The notes: generated by a model not told the origin, from the letters alone. A stretch of 64,000 nucleotides of DNA from Novosphingobium mangrovisedimenti (GCF_025153475.1 NZ_JANZXA010000001.1:558001-622000), one strand, 5' to 3'; counted from the stretch's first letter, positions 5,792-14,435 are shown. Translations and numbers: made by a program.

Positions 5792-6832
5792 ATGGCCAAG
5801 CAGAAGGTCGACCGCCTGAAGATGAACCCGCCGCTGGGCCGGATGCCGGTGCTGCAGATCCTGCCGCCGCACGAGCTGGAAGTGGATGGTTCGTATCAAC
5901 GTTCGATCGAGGCGGCGGACAGCCAGGCGTTGATCAAGCGGATCGCGCAACACTGGAACTGGGACCTGTGCCAGCCCCTGGTCGTATCGCGGCGGCGCGG
6001 CGAGCAGGGCGAGGCGGACAGGTTCTTCGTGATCGACGGTCAGCACCGGCTCGAGGCGAGCCGGCTGCGCGGGGACATCGGGCAGTTGCCGTGCGTGGTG
6101 GTGGAATATGCCGGAGCGGCGGACGAGGCGGCGAGTTTCGTGCACCTGAACCAGCAACGCCGGCCGCTGTCCAAGCTGCAGCTGTTCCGCGCCGCGGTAT
6201 CGAGCGGCGATGCGCAGGCCTGCGCGATCGTGGAAGCGCTGGCCGATGCCGGACTGGAAATGGCCACGCATACCAACTGGAACTACTGGAAGCCAGGGAT
6301 GGTATCCAATGCCGGCGGGATCGAGCGGGCCTGGGAAAAGAGCGGCGAAAAGGTGACCCGGACCGCCTTGCGGGCGCTGGGGCTGGCATTCCAGGGGCAG
6401 GTCATGCGGTTTGCTGGGACGATCTTTCCCGGGATTGTCGCGGTCTGCACCGACGAGATGCCGGGCGGCCACCCGTTCGGCGAAGGCAGGTTCGAGACGT
6501 TCCTGACCATGCTGACGCGGCGCACGCAGGTGGCGTGGCGCGACGACGTGGCGCGGATCAAGGGCGAGTATCCCGACCTGCGATACGGCGATGCCGCGGC
6601 CAGCGCGATCCGCGCTGCCTGGGGCCGCGCGGCGGGCGCCGAGGTGCCGCGCCGGGCGCCGGTGGCAGTTGTGGCGGGAAATGGCGCAAAGCCTGACGCC
6701 CCTGCGCGGCCCCTCGATCCGCTGGCGCCCTACACCGGCACCAGGTGGTGCGATCAATGCGACATGCAGGTCAGCTTTGCCGAACTTTCGGGCTGCAAGA
6801 GCCGGTGGTGCACGCTGAAGAAACTGGCCTGA
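5792..6832 (+). CDS. ParB/Spo0J-like nuclease-domain protein (DUF6551-like)
   Basis: 346 residues. The N-terminal domain has a ParB-like region: a Y-Q-R-S-I-E segment near residue 33, then W-N-W-D-L-C-Q-P-L-V-V-S, then the hallmark V-I-D-G-Q-H-R-L-E-A near residue 85. A central helical region follows, and the C-terminus carries a possible zinc site (C-D-Q-C ... C ... C). GGAGG sits 7 bp before the ATG; an in-frame TTG at 5786 is less likely. Such proteins accompany phage replication genes, but their biochemical role is not settled. Next to the clamp gene here, a DNA-binding or processing role is plausible. Confidence 0.8.
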   Translation: MAKQKVDRLKMNPPLGRMPVLQILPPHELEVDGSYQRSIEAADSQALIKRIAQHWNWDLCQPLVVSRRRGEQGEADRFFVIDGQHRLEASRLRGDIGQLPCVVVEYAGAADEAASFVHLNQQRRPLSKLQLFRAAVSSGDAQACAIVEALADAGLEMATHTNWNYWKPGMVSNAGGIERAWEKSGEKVTRTALRALGLAFQGQVMRFAGTIFPGIVAVCTDEMPGGHPFGEGRFETFLTMLTRRTQVAWRDDVARIKGEYPDLRYGDAAASAIRAAWGRAAGAEVPRRAPVAVVAGNGAKPDAPARPLDPLAPYTGTRWCDQCDMQVSFAELSGCKSRWCTLKKLA

Positions 6833-6848
6833 GGAGGCAGAGACGACG

Positions 6849-8159
6849 ATGGCGACGAGAACACAAGCCGAGCCGCAAGCCGGTGCACAAGGCGAGCCGC
6901 AAGTCCAGGACAAGCGCATTCCGAAGACGCGGATCCGCGCGGGTACGCTGCGCGCGGCGTTGAAGGACGTGACCGGCGTGGTGGAGGGGCGCAACACCAC
7001 GCCGGTGCTGGCCAACGTGGTGCTGGAGGTGATCGACCAGCGGCTGACGCTGACGGCGACGGACCTGGACATCTGGGCGGTGCGCGACTGTGCGACCGAC
7101 GACAGGAGCGGGCCGGATTGCAAGGCCTGGCTGGACACGATTCGCATGTTTTCCGTGTGCCTGCCGGCAAAGCCGCTGGAGGCCGTGCTGGCCGAGTTCG
7201 ACGCCGATGCGATGGTGACGATCGAGGCGCCGGCGGAGATCGATGCGCGCTGGGCCGGGCAAGTGACGGTGCGTGCCGGCAAGGCCCGGTTTCGCCTGCA
7301 TGCCCTGCCGGTGGCCGATTTTCCGTTGCTGGGCGCGATGGAAATCGATGCCGGATTCGAGATGCGGTGCAGTGCGCTGGCCGACGCCATGGCCGGGGTG
7401 GACCATGCGATCTCCACCGACGAGACGCGGTACTACCTGAACGGGATCTATCTGCACCCGGACAATCTGGACCTGCGCCTGGCGACGACGGACGGGAGCC
7501 GACTGGCGCTGTGGTCTATCGACGGACCGGACGGAGCCGCAAGCTTTCCGTCGGTGATCGTGAGCCGCAAGACCGTGGCGGTGCTGGAAAAGCTGCTGGC
7601 CGGCGCGATCAAGGCGGCGGACGAGAAGGCGGAACCACCCCGCGTGCTGGTGGAAGCCAATGCCGCCGGTTCGCGCCTGCGCTTTGCGATGCCGGCCGAG
7701 GACGGCGGCGAAGTGGAAATCGTGGCCAAGACGATCGACGGGACCTTTCCCGACTATCGCCGGGTGATCCCCGATGCGCCGGAGCACCGCGCGACGATCG
7801 GGCGCAGCGCGCTGGCGGCCGCGGTGAAACGCATGGCGGTGCTGGCGGACGGCAAGTCCCGCGCGATGAAGATCCACTTTGCGCCGGGGCAGATGACGCT
7901 GTCTGTGCGCACGCCGGAGCTGGGCGACGGCAGCGAGGAGCTGGACTGCGCATACGACGGGCCCGAGATCGAGATGGGTTTCGACAGCAGGTACCTGCGC
8001 GAGCTGCTGGGCGCGATCGCGAGTGACACGGTGGCACTGCAGTTCAACCCCGATGCTCTCGGCGCGGTGCGCGCGGCCGGGTGGGTGCCGGATGCAGGCG
8101 GAGGTGCGGGAAGCGAGACCGGGCCGCTGCTGCAGGTGATCATGCCGGTGCGGGTGTGA
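6849..8159 (+). CDS. dnaN: Phage-encoded DNA polymerase III beta sliding clamp (DnaN homologue)
   Basis: 436 residues, slightly longer than host clamps (about 370) because of a polar N-terminal extension of about 28 residues. Clamp signatures are visible in all three domains: N-T-T-P-V-L-A-N-V (domain 1); D-E-T-R-Y-Y-L-N-G-I-Y-L, A-T-T-D-G-S-R-L-A and I-D-G-T-F-P-D-Y-R-R-V-I-P (domains 2-3); and the C-terminal V-I-M-P-V-R-V, matching the conserved M-P-M-R end that lines the partner-peptide pocket. It would form a dimeric ring giving processivity to a polymerase. It lies between ParB-like and primase genes, so it is part of the phage replication module rather than the host copy. Confidence 0.93.
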   Translation: MATRTQAEPQAGAQGEPQVQDKRIPKTRIRAGTLRAALKDVTGVVEGRNTTPVLANVVLEVIDQRLTLTATDLDIWAVRDCATDDRSGPDCKAWLDTIRMFSVCLPAKPLEAVLAEFDADAMVTIEAPAEIDARWAGQVTVRAGKARFRLHALPVADFPLLGAMEIDAGFEMRCSALADAMAGVDHAISTDETRYYLNGIYLHPDNLDLRLATTDGSRLALWSIDGPDGAASFPSVIVSRKTVAVLEKLLAGAIKAADEKAEPPRVLVEANAAGSRLRFAMPAEDGGEVEIVAKTIDGTFPDYRRVIPDAPEHRATIGRSALAAAVKRMAVLADGKSRAMKIHFAPGQMTLSVRTPELGDGSEELDCAYDGPEIEMGFDSRYLRELLGAIASDTVALQFNPDALGAVRAAGWVPDAGGGAGSETGPLLQVIMPVRV

Positions 8160-8371
8160 TGTCTGCCGCCGCGCCAGACAACGCCTGGTCGGACCTGGGC
8201 CCGACGGCGCCAAGCCGGATGCAGGTCTATCTGCTGGCCTGCGACCTGGGCCGCCTTGCGCAGCTGGCGCAGGAGCTTTCGAGCGCCGGCCCCGGGACGG
8301 ACGTGCCGCGTGCTGTCGCGACGCTGGAGCGGGCGCGGGACCTGCTGGGGGGTGGTGATGGGCTATCCTGA
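8159..8371 (+). CDS. Phage hypothetical protein (70 aa)
   Basis: 70 residues; the ATG overlaps the clamp stop by one base (TGATG). The sequence is helical with a repeating leucine pattern (Y-L-L-A-C-D-L-G-R-L-A-Q-L-A-Q-E-L). It may be a small accessory of the replication module. No family recognised. It overlaps the following ORF by 14 bp. Confidence 0.55.
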   Translation: MSAAAPDNAWSDLGPTAPSRMQVYLLACDLGRLAQLAQELSSAGPGTDVPRAVATLERARDLLGGGDGLS

Positions 8372-8624
8372 AACACCACCGGAGCGGCTGTCGAACGATC
8401 CGACGCACCCTGACTACCATCCTTGTTTGGTGAGGGTAGGAATTCGCTTCGACGGTAGCGTCCGATCCGATGTCTGCCGCTACGATATCAAGCGCGGTTT
8501 GATCGTCATCCGATCAGGAAAAATGCATTTCGGAGAGGTTGAACCTTTCTGGCGTTGGGATGAATCCCGCCAGGAGCGCCGCGCCCGTGAGCGTTTCGAT
8601 CAGACGCGGGGTGCTCGTGCCTGA
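8358..8624 (+). CDS. Phage hypothetical protein (88 aa)
   Basis: 88 residues. The composition (H-P-D-Y-H-P-C-L-V-R-V-G-I-R-F-D-G, then V-C-R-Y-D-I-K-R-G-L-I) suggests a small beta-rich domain followed by a charged C-terminal helix. The ATG at 8358 has G-rich sequence upstream; a GTG at 8355 is adjacent. GC content is lower than in the clamp gene. It overlaps the primase start. Not recognised. Confidence 0.55.
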   Translation: MGYPETPPERLSNDPTHPDYHPCLVRVGIRFDGSVRSDVCRYDIKRGLIVIRSGKMHFGEVEPFWRWDESRQERRARERFDQTRGARA

Positions 8625-9903
8625 AGCCGCTACCATCGAACAGCGCAAGGCAGAAGTCCGCCAGCGGCTGTCGATCGGGGACGTGATCGGCAAGCACTGG
8701 AAGCTGATCGGTTCGCCCAGCAGCGCCAGGCGACGCGCGCAGTGCGGGTTTCATGGCAGCAATTCGCTGAGCTTTTCGGTGAAGGATGCCGATTCCGGCG
8801 ATGGATTCGGGCATTGTTTCGGCTGTGGCTGGCATGGCGACATGTTCCGGTTCCTGATGGACCTGAAGGGCTGGCCGTTCATGGAAGCGCTGGCCGAGCT
8901 GGAGCGTGAAGCCGGGATCGTGGAGACCGGCGGCGACGAGCGCAGTGCGCGCGGCACGGTGCAGCGGGCGAAGGCCCCGCAGCCGCGGCGGCAGCGGGAA
9001 CGGCAGCTGATCGAGCCGGTCGACATGGGCCGGTGGATCTGGAAGCACGCGGTGCGCGACGATCGCGCGGTGCGGCGGTACTTCATGGGGCGCGGCGTGC
9101 CCGAGGCGATGCTGGGCGCCGAGCGCCTAGATCAATTCCGGTACATGGCTGATTGTCCATGCGTCAGCTGGGAACAGGGTAGCGATCCACGCAAGGTGAT
9201 CCATGCGCCGGCGGTTATCGCGCTGGTGCGCGAGCCGCATTTCCTTGGAGAAGTTCCCGCGCTGGAATGGGTGCCGGTGGGTGTACACGTCACGTACCTG
9301 AAACCCGATGGCACCGGCACGATGGTTCGGCGCAAGACCTGGGCCAAGGCGGACGACAAGGAGCCCAATCTACCCAAGCGGCGGATGCTGGGGCCGACCG
9401 GCCGGGGTTGCGTGGTGTTGGGGCACTACCACCCCGGGGCGAAGTTGTGGTTGGGTGAAGGCAACGAGACGGTGCTATCCGGCATGGCGCTGGGCAAGGC
9501 CGGGGCGGACGACGTGGGGATCGCCACGCTGAGCCTCGACAACCTGCAGGGCCATGTCGCCAAGTGGCGCGGCGGGGTGTGGCCGCTGTTCGCGATCCGG
9601 CCCGATCCGGAGCGGCCGTGCTTTCGGGTGCCGGGGCATCGCGGGCCGGTGGTCGGGCTGGTCGATTCCGACATGAGACCGCTGAAGGGCATGAAGGATC
9701 CGCGCACCGGCGCGTTCCAGGGCGAGCCGGTGGTGGAGTGCAAGGGCGGCCCGATCGTGCGGCGCGCGATCACCGGCGCCGAGCGCGCGCAGATCTGCGG
9801 CGAGCTGATCGTGAAGGGCTGGCGCGCGGCCGGATGCCCGGTGGAGGCCATGCGCGCGCCCATGGGCATGGATTTCAACGATGCAGTGCGGGAGGCGGTG
9901 TGA
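8587..9903 (+). CDS. Phage DNA primase, CHC2 zinc finger plus Toprim-like domain
   Basis: 438 residues from a GTG at 8587, chosen because CAGGAG lies 10 bp upstream (earlier in-frame TTG/ATG starts overlap the previous gene further). The N-terminal CHC2 zinc ribbon is clear: C-G-F-H ... S-L-S-F-S-V ... H-C-F-G-C-G-W-H-G-D-M-F at about residues 52-88. The C-terminal half has Toprim features: L-G-E-G-N-E-T-V-L-S near 290 and V-G-L-V-D-S-D-M near 360. It would make RNA primers. It works with the D5-type helicase downstream. Confidence 0.88.
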   Translation: MSVSIRRGVLVPEAATIEQRKAEVRQRLSIGDVIGKHWKLIGSPSSARRRAQCGFHGSNSLSFSVKDADSGDGFGHCFGCGWHGDMFRFLMDLKGWPFMEALAELEREAGIVETGGDERSARGTVQRAKAPQPRRQRERQLIEPVDMGRWIWKHAVRDDRAVRRYFMGRGVPEAMLGAERLDQFRYMADCPCVSWEQGSDPRKVIHAPAVIALVREPHFLGEVPALEWVPVGVHVTYLKPDGTGTMVRRKTWAKADDKEPNLPKRRMLGPTGRGCVVLGHYHPGAKLWLGEGNETVLSGMALGKAGADDVGIATLSLDNLQGHVAKWRGGVWPLFAIRPDPERPCFRVPGHRGPVVGLVDSDMRPLKGMKDPRTGAFQGEPVVECKGGPIVRRAITGAERAQICGELIVKGWRAAGCPVEAMRAPMGMDFNDAVREAV

Positions 9904-10505
9904 TCCTTGTACCCGAAATCAGTACGGTCGTCATTCTAACGCCAAGAACAGGCACACGGGCGCTCAAGCGAGCTATTGCGCAGAGGTATCCGGAAGCGAC
10001 CCTGCTTTATCGGCATATGGAGGCGGACGGCGTCCCCTTCGGCTACGACCGATGGCGAAAAGTGGGTGTGTGTCGCAATCCCGTCGAACGTCTGTGGAGC
10101 CTGTACAAGTATCTCGATCGGTTCGGGCTCGATTGGTGTGCCGAGCATGACGAGACGTACACTGCGAGAATGCGCGACAGTGTGCAGGTGCCTTTCGAAT
10201 GGTGGCTGATGCACAACGATCTTCCGTTCACAACGCCATACGATTCGGCGGGGCTTGGGCGGTTCTTTCCGGCCTATGCTTGCCGTCATCCTCTGCCGGA
10301 AAACCGCAAGAGCCAGTTCATGTACCTTCGGCCGGATCTCGGCACCGAGATTTATCCGTACAGCCAAATTGGGAGGCTGTTCGCTGAACTGGATGTTGAT
10401 CCGCCCCGACTGAACGGAACCAGCGCAGTGAATGCGCCAACGCTTTCATCTGAAGCGCAGGAATATGTGTCCCGATGGTTTGCTTGGGATCTTCATTATG
10501 GATGA
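9900..10505 (+). CDS. Sulfotransferase-like moron protein
   Basis: 201 residues from a GTG overlapping the primase stop. The N-terminus reads V-V-I-L-T-P-R-T-G-T-R-A-L, like the 5'-phosphosulfate-binding loop (P-K-T-G-T-T-S) of PAPS sulfotransferases. About residue 60 reads V-G-V-C-R-N-P-V-E-R-L-W-S-L-Y, like the 3'-phosphate-binding R-x-P-x-x-R-x-x-S-x-Y motif. The acceptor is unknown. GC and codon use differ from the flanking replication genes, suggesting separate acquisition. It could equally be a degenerate P-loop protein; the pairing of both motifs at the right spacing is the evidence. Confidence 0.6.
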   Translation: MILVPEISTVVILTPRTGTRALKRAIAQRYPEATLLYRHMEADGVPFGYDRWRKVGVCRNPVERLWSLYKYLDRFGLDWCAEHDETYTARMRDSVQVPFEWWLMHNDLPFTTPYDSAGLGRFFPAYACRHPLPENRKSQFMYLRPDLGTEIYPYSQIGRLFAELDVDPPRLNGTSAVNAPTLSSEAQEYVSRWFAWDLHYG

Positions 10506-10938
10506 CGACCTCTCCGGCCGTCGCGATCCGTCATCCGGCCATTCCAAGGATCTGCTGCTCGGCCACATCCGGGCGGTGCGTGACCTGCGGGACCAGCGGC
10601 GCGACATCAATGCCGACATCGCCGCGCGCAAGAAGGAAGCGCGCGACCAGGGATTCGACAGCACCAAGATCGAGGAAGTCGTTCGCTGGATGGAGAAGTG
10701 CGACAAGCACGGCCGCGAGACGATGGACGAGGCCGAGGCGCTTTACGAGATGTATCGCGCCGTGGTCGACGCGCGCGGCGAGGACTTCGATTCGATCATG
10801 GCCGATGCCCGCGACCGGGCCCTGCTGAAGATCTTTGCGCCCGAGGACCAGCTGGCACCGCAGGCGCCCACCCGGAAACAACGGGCCGTGACCGACGCGA
10901 TGGCGGCGGCGCACATGAGCCGCATGGCGCGAGGATAG
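10498..10938 (+). CDS. GapR-like (DUF2312) DNA-binding protein
   Basis: 146 residues starting at the ATG at 10498, which overlaps the previous gene by 8 bp. The middle matches the GapR/DUF2312 pattern: L-R-D-Q-R-R-D-I-N-A-D-I, K-K-E-A-R-D-Q-G-F-D and I-E-E-V-V-R-W near residues 25-65. GapR proteins are alphaproteobacterial nucleoid proteins that clamp overtwisted DNA ahead of forks. A phage version next to the primase-helicase may assist phage replication or modulate host chromosome topology. The C-terminal 60 residues are longer than in host GapR (about 90 aa). Confidence 0.75.
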   Translation: MDDDLSGRRDPSSGHSKDLLLGHIRAVRDLRDQRRDINADIAARKKEARDQGFDSTKIEEVVRWMEKCDKHGRETMDEAEALYEMYRAVVDARGEDFDSIMADARDRALLKIFAPEDQLAPQAPTRKQRAVTDAMAAAHMSRMARG

Positions 10939-10948
10939 GGGATTTTCC

Positions 10949-12649
10949 GTGAGTTCTGACGGGGGGATGCTGATTCCGGTTCCAGTGGACGATCCGCTGC
11001 GCCTCGCCATGTTCGAGTGCAACGATTACGGCAACGGGCGCCGGGTGGAGGCGCTGGCCGGCGGCAAGCTGAAATGGGTCGATGACAAGTTCTGGGCGGC
11101 CTATGACGACCGGCGCTGGTCCGAACGCGAAGGCGCGCACCGGGCCCGGCAGATCGCGCACCAGGTGGCGCAGCACCTGCACGAGGAAGCCTTTGCGCTG
11201 GGCGAGCTGATCGGCGATCCGAAGAACCCGAACCGGCAGGCGCTGACCGAACGGTTCGGCGAATGGTTCACGCCCGAGCTCGCCATCGAGAAGCTGACGC
11301 AGCTGCACAAGCATGCGATCCGGTCCGGCAACGCCAATTTCACCACCAACATGTTGATCCAGGCGCGCGACCTGCCGGGGATGCGCGCCGACCTGGAGGA
11401 CTTCGACCGCGATCCGCTGACGTACAACGTGCTGAACGGCACGATCCGGTTCCGCAAGGATGATGCCGGCGTGTGGCGGCTGAAGTTCCAGCATGGACAC
11501 GAGCCGGGCGACATGCTGATGCAGCTGGCCAACGTCGAATTCGATCCTGCCGCGAAATGCCCGATGTGGGAGAAGCGGCTCGAGCTGGTCCAGCCCGACC
11601 CCGAGCAGCGCGCGATGTTTCCGCGCATGTATGGCCAGACGCTGACCGGGCTGACCGATTCCGAAGAGTTCTATGTCCACAAGGGCCGGGGCGGCGACGG
11701 CAAGAGCAAGACGCACGAAGTGCTGGCCGAGATCCATGGTGACTATTACCGCCATGCCGCAGTGAAGACCTGGCTGCAGGCGAGTTTCCAGAAATCGGGC
11801 GCGGAGCACCGGCGCGACCTTGTCGACCTGTCGGGCGACGTGCGCTTCATCGTGAGCGAGGAACCGCCGCCCCGGGTGACGTGGGACGGCGAGCTGCTGA
11901 AGCAATGGACTGGCGGCGGCAAGATCACGGCGTTCCAGGCGGGCGAAAAGAAGCCGGTGGTGTTCAAGCCGCGCGGCAACCTGTTCGTGGAAGTGAACCC
12001 GACGCCGAAGATGCCGGGCGACGACAAGGGCTTTCGCCGGCGCTTCCGCCTGGTGCTGTGGCTGGTCGACCTGGCGACGATACCGGGCGGGTTCGAGCCG
12101 CCGGCCGAGCTGCATGCGCGGCTGATGACCGAGGCGAGCGGGATCCTGAACTGGATGATTGCGGGGTGCCTGGAATGGCTGGGCGACCGGCGCGTGCCGA
12201 TGCCAGAACGCGAGGCCGAGGCGCTGGTGTCGTTCTGGGCGCAGGGGAACCCGCTGGGCGAGTGGCTGGGCGAGGAATGCGACCTGTCTGACCGCGACGC
12301 CACGACCGGCTCCACCGTGCTGTGGGAGGCGTTCAAGACGTGGATGGAGCGCAGCGAGCTGGAGGAAGAGCAGCGCAAGAAGTGGAACACCACCCGCTTC
12401 GGGCGCGAGCTCAACGACCGCCAGATCATCGGCACTAAGGATCGCCGGGGCCTCAAGATCCGGCGCGGGATCAGGCTGCGCGCCGCCGACCCGCTGCTGG
12501 CGAATGAACAAGGGCCTTCTGCCGGCAGGCCCAACACGGCGTCGGCGGAGCCGACCCGCGATTTTCAGGACGGTCAGCGTCGTGATGACGGTCTGGGCGA
12601 CTGGCAGGGGCAGCCGTTCGGCGACGGCGATCCGCTGGGGGGTGACTGA
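10949..12649 (+). CDS. D5/P4-type phage primase-helicase (SF3 ATPase)
   Basis: 566 residues from a GTG at 10949. The N-terminal part (about 100-220) is the D5_N domain found before SF3 helicases (L-T-Y-N-V-L-N-G-T-I-R-F near 157-168). The helicase core carries Walker A G-R-G-G-D-G-K-S at about 246-253, followed by V-S-E-E-P-P-P, G-G-G-K-I-T-A and the sensor-like N-P-T-P-K-M region. A C-terminal winged-helix-like segment follows. It would unwind the phage origin. The CHC2 primase is encoded separately, so this protein is mainly helicase. The candidate origin repeats start 20 bp downstream. Confidence 0.92.
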   Translation: MSSDGGMLIPVPVDDPLRLAMFECNDYGNGRRVEALAGGKLKWVDDKFWAAYDDRRWSEREGAHRARQIAHQVAQHLHEEAFALGELIGDPKNPNRQALTERFGEWFTPELAIEKLTQLHKHAIRSGNANFTTNMLIQARDLPGMRADLEDFDRDPLTYNVLNGTIRFRKDDAGVWRLKFQHGHEPGDMLMQLANVEFDPAAKCPMWEKRLELVQPDPEQRAMFPRMYGQTLTGLTDSEEFYVHKGRGGDGKSKTHEVLAEIHGDYYRHAAVKTWLQASFQKSGAEHRRDLVDLSGDVRFIVSEEPPPRVTWDGELLKQWTGGGKITAFQAGEKKPVVFKPRGNLFVEVNPTPKMPGDDKGFRRRFRLVLWLVDLATIPGGFEPPAELHARLMTEASGILNWMIAGCLEWLGDRRVPMPEREAEALVSFWAQGNPLGEWLGEECDLSDRDATTGSTVLWEAFKTWMERSELEEEQRKKWNTTRFGRELNDRQIIGTKDRRGLKIRRGIRLRAADPLLANEQGPSAGRPNTASAEPTRDFQDGQRRDDGLGDWQGQPFGDGDPLGGD

Positions 12650-12668
12650 GATGCGCTCGCTGCGGAAC

Positions 12669-12965
12669 ACGGTGACGGACAGTGACGGAGGGTTGGGGTC
12701 AACTCTCCGTCATTTCGGGAGCGCGCGGCGGCGGCAGTATGCCGAGATGGTGGTCGACCGGCGGTTTCGGGCCGGTGACGGAGGGTTTTGCAGGACAGTT
12801 GCCGGTGGGTTTGAAGGAAACTCTCCGTCGCTGAATGGCGAGTGACTGCAAGGGTTTGGCATGGGTGACGGATAGTGACGGAGGGTTGAGAGGGGTTTCC
12901 GCTTCCATGTGCGCTGGTGCGCCCATGGGCCGCCGGTAGCTTAACCCTCCAACCCTCCGTCATTG
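12669..12965. repeat. Dispersed TGACGGAGGGTT repeats: candidate replication origin (iterons)
   Basis: Copies or near-copies of TGACGGAGGGTT occur on both strands at about 12672-12680 (partial), 12683-12694, 12701-12713 (inverted), 12775-12787, 12819-12831 (inverted), 12865-12887 (partial plus full) and 12942-12963 (inverted, CCCTCC doubled). Direct and inverted copies within 300 bp, just downstream of the primase-helicase and in an otherwise gene-poor stretch, look like an iteron-type origin or a helicase-binding array. A weak 64-residue ORF (12651-12845) overlaps it. Confidence 0.55.
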
Positions 12966-12997
12966 AAGTTCTCAAGAGTTAGTCAGTGGAGGTAGTT

Positions 12998-13732
12998 ATG
13001 GTTTCAGTTCGGCGAAGCGATGTGCCTCTGGCCCGGGAAGGGATGGGCGCACGGGCCCGACCCTGGGAGCGGACGGGCGCCATCGACGTCGAGCTGCTGG
13101 CCCAGTGGGCCTATGGCGTGCAGATGGTCGACCGGTTCGAGGCGGCGGGGCTGCACCGGGTGGAAGCGATGGCAGCGGGACTGGAGCCGTCGTCCCTCTC
13201 GGCGGACGGCGTAGGCCAGCTGATGCAGATCGAGCACCTAGGCTGCCGGATCGATCGCGGCGGGGTGCAGATCACCGACAACGTCCATCCGGCCGCCTAT
13301 GCCGTGGCCGGGGCATTGCGCGAGATCGCGAACGGGGATCGCGTCCGGTTCCATGCGCTGGCGGGAACGCGGCCTGCCCAGTGGCAGCCGCCAGAGCGCA
13401 AGGTGCGCGCCGCGATCTGGATCAAGGAAGGGACCGAAGCCATGGTCGAGTACGAAGGGCCGGGGCGCAAGGGCGGCTACTGTCAGGTCATCTACACGTG
13501 GGATGCCCGGCGCGAGGCCTGGGGACGGGAGCAGTACACGGTGTGGTGGGAGGCGCTGGGCCAGCTGGCCTATCGTCTCTCGACCTATGCCTTCGGGTTC
13601 ATCGTTACCGGCCCGGCGGCGCCTGCCTCGCCCTGGCATCCGAAATCGGAGGCAGGCCGACCGATTTCCCTTGACGAATCGGTCGAGGCCGGAGGCCCCC
13701 CCAACGGGTCCTCCCAGAGCCCCCGCCGGTAA
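12998..13732 (+). CDS. Phage hypothetical protein (244 aa)
   Basis: 244 residues; the ATG at 12998 has GGAGG 6 bp upstream (an in-frame GTG at 12986 is less likely). The centre (about 100-190) looks beta-rich and aromatic (Q-W-Q-P-P-E-R-K-V-R-A-A-I-W, then Y-C-Q-V-I-Y-T-W-D-A). The C-terminus is proline/serine-rich. It lies between the candidate origin and the terminase, a place where many phages encode recombination or regulatory functions, but nothing diagnostic is visible. Confidence 0.7.
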   Translation: MVSVRRSDVPLAREGMGARARPWERTGAIDVELLAQWAYGVQMVDRFEAAGLHRVEAMAAGLEPSSLSADGVGQLMQIEHLGCRIDRGGVQITDNVHPAAYAVAGALREIANGDRVRFHALAGTRPAQWQPPERKVRAAIWIKEGTEAMVEYEGPGRKGGYCQVIYTWDARREAWGREQYTVWWEALGQLAYRLSTYAFGFIVTGPAAPASPWHPKSEAGRPISLDESVEAGGPPNGSSQSPRR

Positions 13733-13871
13733 TGGGGGCCGGCAGCGCGGCGCGTGAGAGTTTTTTGGGATTTGCGGTAATCCTTGGTTTTGATTGGGTT
13801 TTTTGACTGATTTCCGGGGTTTGGGGCGCAATGGAATTGCGTGGGACGTAACAGAATTGCGGAGTGAAGCG

Positions 13872-14435
13872 GTGAGCTTGATCGTCAACATGGATGAATT
13901 CTCGGAGCTGTGCGGGGTGACGCCCGAGACGATGCGCGGGTACGTCCGGGCGGTTGAGGGGAACCCTTCGTGGCTGGTGGAGCGTGGCAGCCGGGGGCGG
14001 GACTACAAGATCGATGCGGAAGGCGGGCTCGACTGGTGGCGCAAGCGCCGTGCCGAGGAGTCCGCCGCCGAGGATGCCAGGCAAGAGCAGCTGCAACTGC
14101 TGCGCGCGGATCTGCTGGGCGATGTCGCGGAAGGTTCCGACGGGCTCTCGCTGTCGGGCAAGCAACGGCGCGAGGAATACGCGGCCGTGCTGGAGCGCAT
14201 CAAGTTGCGGCGGTTGATGGGCGAGCTGGTCGAGCGGGTCGACATCGAGGAGCGGCTTTCCCACGCGTCGGTGGAATGCCGGCGGCGGCTGATGCAGGTG
14301 CCCGCCGAATTCGCGGTGATGGCCGGGCTGTCGCTGGAGGAAGTGAAGCCGCTGACGGATCTCCTCGAGCGGACCGTCGACCAGTTCGTGACAGCCATCA
14401 CGCTGCCGCCCGCACGGGAGACGGACGATGCTTGA
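13872..14435 (+). CDS. Terminase small subunit (Nu1-like)
   Basis: 187 residues from a GTG at 13872 with GGAG 7 bp upstream (an ATG six codons later is possible). Residues about 7-55 form an excisionase/MerR-like winged helix as in lambda Nu1: F-S-E-L-C-G-V-T-P-E-T-M-R-G-Y, then W-L-V-E-R-G and R-D-Y-K-I-D. A long helical region (60-150, many Glu, Arg and Leu) would mediate oligomerisation and large-subunit contact. It recognises the packaging site cos. It overlaps the large subunit by 8 bp. Confidence 0.82.
   Translation: MSLIVNMDEFSELCGVTPETMRGYVRAVEGNPSWLVERGSRGRDYKIDAEGGLDWWRKRRAEESAAEDARQEQLQLLRADLLGDVAEGSDGLSLSGKQRREEYAAVLERIKLRRLMGELVERVDIEERLSHASVECRRRLMQVPAEFAVMAGLSLEEVKPLTDLLERTVDQFVTAITLPPARETDDA

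Noticed and set aside
5606..7417. 603-codon minus-strand frame opposite the ParB-like and clamp genes
   Set aside because: Arg/Pro/His-rich antisense shadow without motifs; the plus-strand genes carry clear family signatures and ribosome-binding sites.
12651..12845. 64-residue ORF in the putative origin block
   Set aside because: It spans the repeated 12-mers, has no clear ribosome-binding site and looks like repeat-derived sequence; kept only as a remote possibility.
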